A stretch of 64,000 nucleotides of DNA from CAYUQT01 sp964446835 (GTDB taxonomy: Bacteria > Planctomycetota > Phycisphaerae > UBA1845 > JAFGLZ01): contig CAYUQT010000015.1 of NCBI GenBank assembly GCA_964446835.1, positions 62,001 through 126,000 on the forward strand, read 5' to 3'. Shown in pieces: positions 1 through 9,084 of the stretch. Both the position numbers and the translations under genes were made by a program. The notes under the pieces are model-generated. The model was not told where the DNA came from. It did not search any database and saw only the letters and a program-made list of their open reading frames with translations. Each line of letters begins with the position of its first letter. Position 1 is the stretch's first letter.

Positions 1-1888
1 ACGGTGTGCCCCAGTCGCCCTTGCGGAAGGCGGCGGGTCTGACCCAGAGGGAAACGCTGAACGGCTCGTTTCCTTTGGCGAATGCCGATGGCGCCGCGGT
101 CTTGAGACTGACGCCCGTTCGCTGCGCGTTGACGCGAATGGCCTTGTTGCCTGCGGCTCGTTCCAGCGATCCCGGTTGATTCAGTTCGCTCGCCGTCATT
201 GTTGGGTCGTAGGCCCCGTCGAGTCCGTGGCCGGAGGTGTCCGCCGCCTTGCCGGGAGAGGTTTCGTCAAGCCGCCAGCAAGCCGAGGGCTGCAGCGACT
301 TGACCCGGGCCACGTACTCCTCGGCCGCAGGATGGCCCTCCGCACAGGCCAGGACCGCCAGTTCCGCCTCACTGAGTGCCCGTTTGAAGTATGCGACCTC
401 ATCGATCCATCCGTCGAACGGTTGCTCCGGCACAGGACCGGTGTCGAACTTGGCGCGTTGCGTGATGATGTCGGTGGGGAAGATGTCGGTCCCGTCGGAG
501 GCCACGAAAAATCGGGTGGGATCGAGCTTCTTGAACGTCGCGTGGGCGTCGAGGACGTAGTCCATGAGGGTGCGTTCCGGCGTCGGGCCCTGGCACTCGA
601 AGAACTCATTGCCGGCGCTCCAGACGTACCAGGAAGGGTGATTCCGGCAGGCCTTGGCGATCAGCGAGACCTGTTTTCGCAAGAGCGGCAGTACCTGTCT
701 GGCCGCGTCTCTGTTGTAGATCTCACCCTCACCCATCACCAGGAATCCGACCTCATCGGCGGCCTCGAAGTACTCCTTGATGGGTGTATGCGCGAGGAAC
801 CGTGTGCCATTGAATCCGTACTGTTTGATGTGTCGGATACGGTCGATGAAGACTTGCTTGTCCGGGTGCGGAGTCCCGGTGATGACCTCCACGCTGTCGT
901 CGCCGATGCCTCGTACGAAATACGGCTTGCCGTTGAGCAGGAGGCGACCGCCGGGAGCCACCTCGAACTGCCGCATGCCGAATCGGTCGCGGACGACATC
1001 GAGCAGCATGTCTTCCTTCATGAGCGTAACGGTCAGGGCATACAAGAACGGATCTTCAGGGGACCAGGGGTGCATGTCTTCGATCCGAAGGTCCAGGACC
1101 GCAGGTTCGCTGTCAGTCTGTCCTGAATGGAAACGCACCGGAACATGGGTCCGGCTCGCCGTTCCTCCTGCCAGCGGGGCTGCTTCTGCCGTAACCCGAC
1201 CTTGCCATTCACCATCGGATGACCGGCGCCGCACAGTGATGTGCACTCTCGCCGTTTTGCTCTTCACGTCCGGGACAACGAAGACGTCGTCGATGGCCGG
1301 ATCAGACCGAGACTCCAGAAACGCGCCGCGGTAGAGTCCTCCCCATCGGCCGATGAAGTTGAACATGCCAACAGGCGCCGGGCCGGTGCTGTCGACACGG
1401 CAGGCGATGACGGCCTCAGTGTTCGGCTTGATCGCCTCGGTGACATCGAACTCATACGGAGTGAGGAACCCGTCGACGAACCCGACTTTTCGCCCATTGA
1501 CGTAGACCTCAGCCGTATTGGTGACGCCTCCCAGATGGAGCCAGATACGCTTGCCGCTCCAGTCGGCCGGAACGCGGACGGATCGTCGATACCATGCCTT
1601 GCCTTGGTAGTCGTGCCGCAGGTGTCCGCGAGCCGGGCCGAACCCCTGCGCCTGCCAGTTACCCGGAACCCGTATTCTGTCGGGGTAGGGAATGCTCGGG
1701 GTAAACCACTGCTGCCGGATCCCCTCGTCGCTCGGATCCATTCGGAACTCCCAGATTCCGTTGAGGTCGAGGCGGGACCGGGGACCGTCCTCGCTTGCAC
1801 GCGCCGGCATCGCGTGTTGAGCGAGTACCACTAGCGAGAGCAGGAAGATCGGACGCGCATCGCCGGGGTTGGCCATATACCGTGGCAC
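1..1888 (-). CDS. Glycoside hydrolase family 2 beta-galactosidase/glucuronidase-like protein with LamG segments (3' end outside window)
   Basis: The minus frame is open from a GTG at 1888 (AGGAGA 6 nt upstream; an in-frame ATG at 1876 is the alternative) to the left edge, about 629 residues. A short signal peptide is followed by the GH2 sugar-binding jelly roll (LDLNGIWEF near residue 40, then AWYRRSV and EVYVNG), the Ig-like sandwich and the start of the TIM barrel (LLLNGKPYFVRGIG). The GH2 acid/base motif GNE is seen in SAGNEFFE near residue 427. Fifty residues later the barrel gives way to a LamG C-terminal signature (GWIDEVAYFKRALSEAEL) and then a LamG N-terminal part (WRLDE, FSVSLWVRP). 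The nucleophile region is not in the window. Predicted secreted or periplasmic hydrolysis of a beta-linked glycan. Family is secure, substrate unknown. Confidence 0.88.
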   Translation of the reverse strand, partial: MPRYMANPGDARPIFLLSLVVLAQHAMPARASEDGPRSRLDLNGIWEFRMDPSDEGIRQQWFTPSIPYPDRIRVPGNWQAQGFGPARGHLRHDYQGKAWYRRSVRVPADWSGKRIWLHLGGVTNTAEVYVNGRKVGFVDGFLTPYEFDVTEAIKPNTEAVIACRVDSTGPAPVGMFNFIGRWGGLYRGAFLESRSDPAIDDVFVVPDVKSKTARVHITVRRRSSDGEWQGRVTAEAAPLAGGTASRTHVPVRFHSGQTDSEPAVLDLRIEDMHPWSPEDPFLYALTVTLMKEDMLLDVVRDRFGMRQFEVAPGGRLLLNGKPYFVRGIGDDSVEVITGTPHPDKQVFIDRIRHIKQYGFNGTRFLAHTPIKEYFEAADEVGFLVMGEGEIYNRDAARQVLPLLRKQVSLIAKACRNHPSWYVWSAGNEFFECQGPTPERTLMDYVLDAHATFKKLDPTRFFVASDGTDIFPTDIITQRAKFDTGPVPEQPFDGWIDEVAYFKRALSEAELAVLACAEGHPAAEEYVARVKSLQPSACWRLDETSPGKAADTSGHGLDGAYDPTMTASELNQPGSLERAAGNKAIRVNAQRTGVSLKTAAPSAFAKGNEPFSVSLWVRPAAFRKGDWGTP

Positions 1889-2235
1889 GCTGAGTCTCCT
1901 GACAAGACACGCGGACGAGACAAGAATCGGGTTCGACAACGCGGGCAAGAGAGCCCTAACCTCCGGGGAGAGTAGCCGTTCCGCCATGTGCCGGGCAAGC
2001 GGGCGATTCCTGAGTAGGGCGGACCCCACCCGCCGTTGATTCCGTCGGAAGCGTACAGGCCCGAGCCGTAAGGATGAAGAGGCCTTCGCGGTGTCGAGTT
2101 TTTCTTCCTGGAGTGTATACTATGATTTGACAATTCTACTGTCGGCCACAACCACCGGCCGCGCGATCCGGCAGCCTGCGAAGCCCGATCGTCCGGGGCG
2201 ACTTCCTGCTGCACGGAGAAGGGCAGGGACAGGCT
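1889..2235. other. Divergent intergenic region between GH2 and URO-D genes
   Basis: 347 bp between oppositely oriented genes, so it should hold both promoters. A TATACT hexamer at 2116-2121 reads toward the URO-D gene but has no convincing -35 partner. No RNA gene, repeat or further ORF is supported. Confidence 0.4.
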
Positions 2236-3399
2236 ATGGAGTGGAACCCCCAACTGCTATTGGAACGCGCATGTGATCTTGTGACGGCACGAGTGGATGC
2301 TCATCGCATTGCCGTTGCCCGTCGTCGTCACGCGGAGGTCTTGTCGGGGCAGACCACGGATTACCTCCCGCTGATTATCAACACGCCACCCGACGAGACA
2401 GTCGACTTGCCGAGCTTCAATCGGGCCGAGCAGTTCTACGATCCGACCAAGAGCCTGTATATGCAGCTCAAGGATCACGTCCTGCCTCAACTGGCCGTCC
2501 CCTGTGACGCCGTTCCGGGCGTGAGGGCTGACACGGGGGTGATCAACTGCCCGAGCATCTTCGGGGCGGGTTATTCGATCCCCGAACTCACCCCGCCGAT
2601 CGTGGACGAGCACGTCCCGAAGGATGTCTTGCGGGAATTCGACGTGCCGGCCGACATCGAATTCCAGGGGACGATGCCCCGGGTGATCGAACACATGGAG
2701 CATCACATGGAGGTACTGGGCAAGCACGATCTGGACCAGAGCATCAGTGTCTACCACTGCGATCAGCAGGGCCCATTCGACATTGCAGCCCAGGTGAGAG
2801 GCGACGACATCTTCACGGACATGTACGAAGACCCTCGCTTCGTGCATGAACTGATGGACAAGGCCACGACCGTCTACATCGCGGTCTCGAAGCTGTGCAA
2901 GGGGCTCAGCGGAGAACCAATCAACGGAGGCAATGCGGTCGGCTACTGGATGGCTAATGGCGGCGTGCGGATGTGTGCCGACTGTGACATCCTCGTCGGC
3001 GAGGACCTCTACCGCGAGTTCATCGCGCCGTACGTGAGAAAGGCGATGTCGGCCTTCGAGGGCGGATGGCTCCACTACTGCGGAGGCATCAAGGGCTATC
3101 AGCGGGCCGAGGGGATTCACCTCCACCGTCTTATCGCCGAGATTGGGGGCGCGCGGGGACTGAACTGGAGCACCGCCGGCAACTGGCTGGCGGAGATGCG
3201 CAAGCTCAATGAGCTGCACCTGGTCCACCTCGGTACGCTGCCTCGTGAGGAGGGTGAATCCCTTGAGTGCTACTTCCGTCGCGCCCTGGCCCCCTATTCG
3301 ACCCGGGCCGGCATGATCTTCACTCCGGAGCTTCGGGGCGATGAGGCCTCGCAGGCGATGGCGCTATGGCAGCGAATCCAGGATGAGCGGTTTGAGTAA
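2236..3399 (+). CDS. Uroporphyrinogen decarboxylase (URO-D) family protein, methyltransferase-like
   Basis: A 387-residue protein of the URO-D/MtaA/CmuA TIM-barrel superfamily. Near residue 278 it has WLHYCGG, an H-x-C-G arrangement matching the zinc-thiolate site of MtaA-type corrinoid:thiol methyltransferases rather than haem-pathway HemE. The N-terminal HemE substrate-binding motif is not evident. A purine-rich stretch (GGGACAGG) precedes the ATG. It is divergent from the GH2 gene and is not in an operon with haem genes, so methyl transfer or demethylation of a small metabolite is more likely than porphyrin synthesis. Family membership is clear; reaction and substrate are inference. A second, diverged paralogue lies at 56237. 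Confidence 0.85.
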   Translation: MEWNPQLLLERACDLVTARVDAHRIAVARRRHAEVLSGQTTDYLPLIINTPPDETVDLPSFNRAEQFYDPTKSLYMQLKDHVLPQLAVPCDAVPGVRADTGVINCPSIFGAGYSIPELTPPIVDEHVPKDVLREFDVPADIEFQGTMPRVIEHMEHHMEVLGKHDLDQSISVYHCDQQGPFDIAAQVRGDDIFTDMYEDPRFVHELMDKATTVYIAVSKLCKGLSGEPINGGNAVGYWMANGGVRMCADCDILVGEDLYREFIAPYVRKAMSAFEGGWLHYCGGIKGYQRAEGIHLHRLIAEIGGARGLNWSTAGNWLAEMRKLNELHLVHLGTLPREEGESLECYFRRALAPYSTRAGMIFTPELRGDEASQAMALWQRIQDERFE

Positions 3400-3899
3400 T
3401 CTGCCGCTGTCCGATCCGCATGACGAAAGGGCCGACTCCCCAACAAAGAGAAAAGCTCCCGACAGCCTCAATGAGCCGCCGGGAGCTCCCCGCCCGAATC
3501 AACTTGCCACCCATATTTGTCCAACCGGCTCGGGCGTCCTCTTGCCGGTACAACTCTCATTGGTCAGGTCCGACTTGCCTCTGCCCATCCCTCCGAAATC
3601 GCCAGGGGTCCCGGGCATTCACTGGATGTGTGATGCAAAGAGCGTGCCAGCCATGGTGTGGAGACGAAGATCGGCTCGGACGGGCCCAAGACGGCCGGTG
3701 AGGTCGCTGCCGTCATCACAAGGTTGGGCTCTATCCCCCAACAGACGACCCCATCTGGGTACATTTGCCAAACGTACACGGACGAAGCGCGGGGAGGCCG
3801 GGTATCAGAAGGCCTGCCAGCCAAAGTCACCCCCCTCTAGAACCGATAACTTTCATGAAGGCATTACCCGAGAGCGTGCCTTCTCATCGAGGATTCCCT
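3400..3899. other. Gene-poor region with several short inverted repeats
   Basis: About 500 bp without a recognisable protein. It contains a minus-oriented stem-loop at 3454-3487, a small minus-strand frame at 3499-3618 (39 codons, no good ribosome site) and short hairpin-like repeats around 3720-3780 (GTTGGG/CCCAAC; ACATTTG/CAAACGT). It may be a leader of the downstream membrane-protein gene, a small RNA locus or a decayed gene; I cannot decide among these. Confidence 0.35.
3449..3487 (-). terminator. Possible rho-independent terminator reading on the minus strand
   Basis: AGCTCCCG (3454-3461) pairs with CGGGAGCT (3480-3487) across an 18-nt loop. On the minus strand the stem is followed by TTTCTCTTTG. 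The loop is long and no confident minus-strand gene precedes it, so confidence is low. Confidence 0.35.
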
Positions 3900-5981
3900 G
3901 TGAACCGTCCGTCTGCCGAAGGTGTCATCGGAAGGGTGCGAGACCGCGCGGGTATCGCCTCTCTGATCGCCTGCCCCGTGCTGCTGGCGGGATTCCTGAC
4001 AGCCTATCATGGGCTGCCCCTCATGACGGGGCTTCGCGCCATGGCGGCGCTCTACGTTCTGGGCATCGCCCCAGGCTACCTGATTCAGCGGTATTTCATT
4101 CGAATCGTTACAGGCAGCAGGTTCGAGATGCTGCTATCTTCGTTCCTTCTGGGCATGCTGATCACGCCGCCCGTATGGTACCTGCTGTGCTGGGCAGGAT
4201 TGCCTTGGGTGTTCGTCGTTCTGGTCATCGCATCCGCCGCAGCGGTCCCCGTGTTGATCCGACGCAACCCAAACAACGACTGGCAAGGGTTCGCCTCTCG
4301 TGGCGAGGCGGTCATCCTGTGGGTCTCCTTGGGAATCGCCATCCTATGGAGTTGCCCCATCGGGCTGGTGGAACCCCGGGGCGATGAAGTCCTCGTCATG
4401 CCGTACACCGACCATATCCTGCACGTGGGATTGGTGGGCGAGTTGGCCAGGGGCGTTCCCGCGGCGGCATTTCCGTTCCTCTCCGGCGTTCACAAATGGG
4501 CCTACCATCAGATGCCTGACGTGTGGTGCGACCTGATGCGGAGAGCGGCCGGCACCGACGCGAGAACGGCATACTTCTTCCTGGCACTGCCCCTGCGCTA
4601 CGTCCTGCTGAGCCTGGCCGCCTACCTGGCCATCAGCAAGCGATTCGGCCGGAATGCGGGGGTTGCAGCCGTCCTGTGCATGTTCTGCCTTGTCGGCCTG
4701 CCCGAACGGATCTGGGTGGAGAGCCAGTTCCCCGATCTGATCTTCCACGCCTATCCGGCGGCGTTCGGGTTGATCACGGTCTTCCTGATCCTGTTCTATG
4801 TCTCGCTGCCCCTGGCACAAGGCCATCGGAACCCACTGCTGCTGGCGTCGTTCCTGTCGGGCCTGCTGCTGTGGTACAAGGCCAATTTTGCCCTGGCCGT
4901 GGTACCGGCGATGGCCCTGTTTTCCGTTTGGATCCTGGGGCGAAGACGGGACTATCTTGGGTTGATGCTCTGCCTGAGCATCCAGGTTGCGTGCGGACTC
5001 CTTCGTCTGGCCGACAACGCCTCGGCCGACCTCCGCGATTCCGTCATCTTCGCACCGTTGGCCTTTCTTCAGTGGTACTGGGGCATGATCGGTCAGATGT
5101 GGTGGGGAACATCCGGGCTGACCGATCTGTTCAACCACACGGTCTTTCCGGCCATCGATACATTGCCCTCGTGGGTCGCGTGGCCTGCACGATTCGTGCT
5201 GCTGATGGTCCGGCGGTTTCCGCTGATTCTCTTGGTGGTACCTTACGCCGTTGTTCGATTGCGATTCGGCCGGGGAACCGTTCGAACGCACGCCTTTGAC
5301 GTACTGGCCCTTGCGATTCTGCTGATCTCCGCAGCGTGTCTGATCGCGGCTCCGGTCATGCCGAGGGCGGTCTGGAACGTCCCCAAACACCTGTTCCTGC
5401 TGGTGGATGCCATGCTCCTCGGGCTGGCAGGCGTGATCCTGGTAGACATGGTGACCCGACTGACCCGCCAACGGCGCCGTGTGGCGGTCGTCGGCTGCAC
5501 GGTACTGATCTTGCTGGCCGGCGTGAATGCGTTCATGCTCTGGACGAAGGTCATGCCGTATGTTCGCGGCACCGGCCGGCCTGTCAGCCGCGACTTCTAC
5601 GCCTGCTGCCTGCACCTCAACGCCACCGCCCCACCCGATGCCGTCATCCTTCACCCGCTGTTCCGAGGACCGCATCATGCCCCCTCGCTTCTCATCCAAC
5701 GGCGGTTTGCCATGGATTTCGGCGACTGCTGGAACAAGGTGCGGGATGTCGGTCCGATCCTCAACGACGTCGAGCAGTTCTACGCGGGCACGACGGCCGA
5801 GACCGCGTATCAGGTCCTGAAGCGATACCGGGTGGACTATGTGATGGCCGAACCATCTCCACAAGGCTTCGCCGCCTACTCCCCCTTCCTGACCGAGGTC
5901 TACCGACAGGGCCGTGCCGCCGTGTACCGGATTCACCGCTCTGAGGTGCTGGCATCGGCCTCTGCCGGAGTCGGTCCGTAG
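3900..5981 (+). CDS. Polytopic membrane protein, GT-C/ArnT-like
   Basis: About 693 residues with roughly a dozen hydrophobic helices and a soluble C-terminal domain (from about residue 560) ending in VYRIHRS. This overall plan resembles GT-C type lipid-linked glycosyltransferases, but no acidic catalytic motif could be assigned, so enzyme activity is inference. I prefer the GTG at 3900 because GAGG lies 7 nt upstream; the in-frame ATG at 3855 has no ribosome-binding site. It is followed on the same strand by methyltransferase, GT2 and radical SAM genes, suggesting a role in building or decorating a membrane-linked glycan. Confidence 0.75.
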   Translation: MNRPSAEGVIGRVRDRAGIASLIACPVLLAGFLTAYHGLPLMTGLRAMAALYVLGIAPGYLIQRYFIRIVTGSRFEMLLSSFLLGMLITPPVWYLLCWAGLPWVFVVLVIASAAAVPVLIRRNPNNDWQGFASRGEAVILWVSLGIAILWSCPIGLVEPRGDEVLVMPYTDHILHVGLVGELARGVPAAAFPFLSGVHKWAYHQMPDVWCDLMRRAAGTDARTAYFFLALPLRYVLLSLAAYLAISKRFGRNAGVAAVLCMFCLVGLPERIWVESQFPDLIFHAYPAAFGLITVFLILFYVSLPLAQGHRNPLLLASFLSGLLLWYKANFALAVVPAMALFSVWILGRRRDYLGLMLCLSIQVACGLLRLADNASADLRDSVIFAPLAFLQWYWGMIGQMWWGTSGLTDLFNHTVFPAIDTLPSWVAWPARFVLLMVRRFPLILLVVPYAVVRLRFGRGTVRTHAFDVLALAILLISAACLIAAPVMPRAVWNVPKHLFLLVDAMLLGLAGVILVDMVTRLTRQRRRVAVVGCTVLILLAGVNAFMLWTKVMPYVRGTGRPVSRDFYACCLHLNATAPPDAVILHPLFRGPHHAPSLLIQRRFAMDFGDCWNKVRDVGPILNDVEQFYAGTTAETAYQVLKRYRVDYVMAEPSPQGFAAYSPFLTEVYRQGRAAVYRIHRSEVLASASAGVGP

Positions 5982-6159
5982 ACACCGGCGACATCCGATA
6001 ACTCGCCGATATATCGGGCGTCGCCAACTTCAGGCCCATAATACACTTGCGCAAGTCACTCCGCCTGCGATTTGTTAGGCAAGTCGCCCCCTGCTGATGC
6101 CGATAACTCAAGCGAGGGACTGGCGGAGTCCTTCACGGTTTCTCTATAGGGTTCGTTGC

Positions 6160-7095
6160 ATGTCATTGACCATGGCCCATTATCCGGAATGCCGGTGGTT
6201 CAACCTGTTCGGCACGCTGCGGCTGACTCAGGACGAGGAGCTGCTGCCTCCGCAGACGGTTCGATCGCGCGATGTCCGTCCGTGGAGCCAGGGCGCATTG
6301 GCATCCGGCGCCATCGCCTCACCCGTCGACCGCGTCAGGTCCTCCGGCTCGGAAGCAATGGATCCCCAGCATCTGATCGAACTGCGAGAGAAGGAAGCCA
6401 CCTACTGGTGGCACGTCAACAAGCGGCAGACGGTCATGGCCTTGCTCGATGGGAGACTCGCCCGCGGCGCCTCGGTGTTGGAGGTGGGCTGCGGCGGGGG
6501 ACTTCTGGCAGCGATGCTGACCGATACGGGCTATCAGACGGTGGCGGCGGACATCAGTCCGCAGGCGGCACGGTTCGCCCGGGAGCGGGGAGCCCGAAGC
6601 GCCCTGGTTTTCGATGCCGAAGAGACCTGGCCTTTCGCTCCGAACAGTTTCGACGCCGTCTTCATGCTCGATGTCCTGGAACACCTCGACGACGATCGCC
6701 CGCCGCTGATGGAGGCTCGGAGAGTCCTTCGCCCCGGCGGAGTGGCGATGGTGAGCGTTCCCGCGCACGCATGCCTCTTTTCGCAGTGGGACTCGATGGT
6801 AGGACACCGTCGCCGGTATTCGCGAGGTGATCTGACGCGTGCGGTCCTCGACGCGGGTCTGAGCATCCGACGGCTGAGCGCCTGGAACCTCGTCAGCCTT
6901 CCGCCGGCATTGGTGTTGCGCACGCGGGATCGCCTGGTGGGTTCCCCGCGGGCTTTCGCGGAGTTTCCGCCGGTTCATCCCATGGTGAACGCGGCGCTGA
7001 AGTTCTGGGGGCGAATTGAGGCCCGCCTGTGCCGGAAGGTGGACCTGCGAGGTGGCTTGTCCTTTGCGGCTCTGTTGTCCAAGAGCCAGGAGTAG
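6160..7095 (+). CDS. Class I SAM-dependent methyltransferase
   Basis: Rossmann methyltransferase motif I (VLEVGCGGG) lies near residue 107, followed by an acidic post-I segment (VAADIS), motif VFMLDVLEHL and the C-terminal RVLRPGG / GHRRRY segment common in polysaccharide-cluster methyltransferases. AGGG sits 8 nt before the ATG at 6160 (311 residues); the ATG at 6358, just before YWWHVNKR where the conserved domain starts, is a serious alternative (245 residues). The stop at 7095 is 5 nt before the GT2 start, so the two are co-transcribed. Likely acts on a sugar or lipid intermediate made by neighbouring enzymes; substrate unknown. Confidence 0.85.
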   Translation: MSLTMAHYPECRWFNLFGTLRLTQDEELLPPQTVRSRDVRPWSQGALASGAIASPVDRVRSSGSEAMDPQHLIELREKEATYWWHVNKRQTVMALLDGRLARGASVLEVGCGGGLLAAMLTDTGYQTVAADISPQAARFARERGARSALVFDAEETWPFAPNSFDAVFMLDVLEHLDDDRPPLMEARRVLRPGGVAMVSVPAHACLFSQWDSMVGHRRRYSRGDLTRAVLDAGLSIRRLSAWNLVSLPPALVLRTRDRLVGSPRAFAEFPPVHPMVNAALKFWGRIEARLCRKVDLRGGLSFAALLSKSQE

Positions 7096-7100
7096 TCCGA

Positions 7101-8174
7101 ATGCGCCCGATCGACGCACACACCCTGGTATCCGTGGTAGTGCCTATCTACAACGAGAGCGACGTGCTCGACACCCTCGTCAGCGAGATCCGTCGAACGT
7201 TCGACCTCATGGACTACCCGGGGCGGTACGAACTGGTGCTCGTCGACGACGGCAGTTCCGACGGCAGTTCCGATCACCTCGATTTCCTTTCGCAGCGTTA
7301 CGCGGGACAGGTGCGTGTTGTCCATCTGGCCCGAAACTTCGGCCATACGGCTGCGGTCCGAGCCGGTCTCGATCAGGCCCGGGGCGACGCGATCATTCTC
7401 ATGGACGGCGACCTTCAGGACGATCCCGTCGCGTTTCATGCGTTCATCGAGAAGTGGCGCGAGGGCTACGACGTGGTCTACGCCGTTCGCACATCGAGAC
7501 AGGAAGGCCTCGGCCTGCCCATGCTCTTCCAACTGTTCTACCGCACGCTCAACCGGGTGGCCGAGATCAAGATGCCTCTGGATGCGGGCAACTTCTCTCT
7601 GATGGACCGGCGCGTGGTGAGTGAGCTGAGCGAACTGCCCGAACGCAATCGCTATCTGCCCGGACTGCGGGCGTGGATCGGACATCACCAGATCGGCGTG
7701 CCCGTCCCGCGCCGCGCCCGGTATGACGACAGCACGCGGGTCGGCATCAAGGGGCTCTGGCGGCTGGCCAACAACGCCATCTTCTCATTCTCGCACATGC
7801 CGCTGACCCTCTTCAGAACGTTGGGACTCGTGGCCATCGTGCTGTCCACCGTGCTGATCGGATACGCCTGTTACGGCAAGGTGAGCGGACAGGCGGTCAA
7901 GGCCTGGCTGTCGCAGTTCATCACCATGACCTTCTTCGGCGGGATCAATCTGCTGGGGATCGGCGTCATCGGCGAGTATGTCGTGCGGATCTACGACGAG
8001 GTCAAGCGGCGGCCGGCCTATGTGATCGACCGGATCGCCGAGGACGGACGTGTCCCCCAGACGGTGCCCGCGGAGGCGGGTCGGATGGTTTCGCGGAGAG
8101 GCGAAGCGAGAGATCAGACGGTCGATGCCGCCGACGGGCTGGTGTTGCCCGGCGTCCTGGCCACGGCGGAGTGA
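7101..8174 (+). CDS. Family 2 glycosyltransferase, polyprenyl-phosphate (GtrB/DPMS/ArnC) type
   Basis: 357 residues. The GT-A fold begins with SVVVPIYNES, then VLVDDGSSD, and the DPMS-type metal motif MDGDLQDDP lies near residue 100; YLPGLRAWIG follows. Two C-terminal transmembrane helices (about 230-300) are typical of enzymes that charge undecaprenyl phosphate with a sugar at the cytoplasmic face. AGGAG is 8 nt before the ATG. The following methyltransferase start lies 5 nt after this stop. The family and lipid acceptor class are well supported; the transferred sugar is not determinable. The last 50 residues are a non-conserved tail. Confidence 0.9.
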   Translation: MRPIDAHTLVSVVVPIYNESDVLDTLVSEIRRTFDLMDYPGRYELVLVDDGSSDGSSDHLDFLSQRYAGQVRVVHLARNFGHTAAVRAGLDQARGDAIILMDGDLQDDPVAFHAFIEKWREGYDVVYAVRTSRQEGLGLPMLFQLFYRTLNRVAEIKMPLDAGNFSLMDRRVVSELSELPERNRYLPGLRAWIGHHQIGVPVPRRARYDDSTRVGIKGLWRLANNAIFSFSHMPLTLFRTLGLVAIVLSTVLIGYACYGKVSGQAVKAWLSQFITMTFFGGINLLGIGVIGEYVVRIYDEVKRRPAYVIDRIAEDGRVPQTVPAEAGRMVSRRGEARDQTVDAADGLVLPGVLATAE

Positions 8175-8179
8175 ATGTC

Positions 8180-9076
8180 ATGCAGTGCCGGCTGTGCCCA
8201 TCCACCCACCTGACGCCCGTGGATCGAGATGTACTCGACTACGAGTACCGCTCTCCCGGGTCGTACAGCTATTGGCGATGCGAGGCCTGCGGTCTGCTCA
8301 ACATTGACCCGATCCCGGACGAGGCGGCCCTGGACAAGGCCTATCCGCCCACCTACCACGCCTATCTGCCGCAACCCAATGCCCTGGCGCGATACCTCAA
8401 GCGTCGGTACTGGCGGAAGAAGGCGCGGCGATGCGCCCGGTATGTCGGCCGAGAGGCGGCCGTACTCGATGCCGGTTGCGGATCGGGCGATTTCCTGATC
8501 GAGATGCGGGAGCTGGGTTTCTCCAACCTGCGGGGCGTGGATTTCAACCCCCACGTGGTCCGCCGCGCCCGGCAGCAGGACCTGGAGGTGTATGAGGGCG
8601 AGTTGACCGCCGCTCCGATACCCCCGGAAAGCCTCGACCTGATCGTCATGACGAACTTCATCGAGCACGTGTTCGATCCGCTCGAAACGCTGCGGAGTTG
8701 CCACGAACTGCTGGCTCCCGGCGGGTTCATCGTCGGCGAAACACCCAACGTCGACAGTTGGGACTACTCGGTCTTCCGGCGCCAATGGGGTGGATATCAC
8801 ACGCCCCGGCACCTGTATCTCTTCAACACGGACAATCTGAAGCTCCTGGCGACGGAAGCCGGTTTCGCTGTCGAGCGAATCGACAACATGCTCCAGCCGG
8901 CCCACTGGGCCCTGTCGGTTCAGAATCGCCTTCAGAATGCGCGATGGAGCCCGACGATTCGCAACGGTCGGAGCCGGTTGTTCACGCCGCTGCTGCTGAT
9001 GTCGTTGCCGATCAATACGGCTCAGATGGTATTTTCGAAAACGTCTCTGGTTGAATTTGTCATGCGAAAGGCATAG
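8180..9076 (+). CDS. SAM-dependent methyltransferase with N-terminal zinc-ribbon cysteines
   Basis: 298 residues. Two CxxC pairs (CRLC near residue 3, CEAC near residue 37) form a small zinc ribbon ahead of the class I methyltransferase fold, with motif I VLDAGCGSGDF near residue 95 and MTNFIEHV plus LLAPGGF downstream. This architecture is common among sugar methyltransferases in O-antigen and glycan clusters. GGAG ends 8 nt before the ATG at 8180; a GTG at 8171 overlapping the GT2 stop is the alternative start. It is the second methyltransferase of the run, so the product probably carries more than one methyl group or needs two steps. Confidence 0.87.
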   Translation: MQCRLCPSTHLTPVDRDVLDYEYRSPGSYSYWRCEACGLLNIDPIPDEAALDKAYPPTYHAYLPQPNALARYLKRRYWRKKARRCARYVGREAAVLDAGCGSGDFLIEMRELGFSNLRGVDFNPHVVRRARQQDLEVYEGELTAAPIPPESLDLIVMTNFIEHVFDPLETLRSCHELLAPGGFIVGETPNVDSWDYSVFRRQWGGYHTPRHLYLFNTDNLKLLATEAGFAVERIDNMLQPAHWALSVQNRLQNARWSPTIRNGRSRLFTPLLLMSLPINTAQMVFSKTSLVEFVMRKA

Positions 9077-9084
9077 AGAAGCCC

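Noticed and set aside
176..1126. 316-codon plus-strand open frame at the left edge
   Set aside because: The opposite strand encodes a continuous GH2 protein with motifs; this frame has none.
2236..3399. HemE, haem-pathway uroporphyrinogen decarboxylase
   Set aside because: It has the H-x-C-G zinc site of methyltransferase relatives, lacks the HemE N-terminal motif and has no haem-gene context.
4344..5936. 530-codon minus-strand open frame
   Set aside because: Antisense to the polytopic membrane protein; Gln/Asp/Arg-rich translation typical of a shadow frame.
5982..6159. tRNA or other structural RNA in the gap
   Set aside because: Palindromes are present but there is no cloverleaf, T-loop or CCA-type end.
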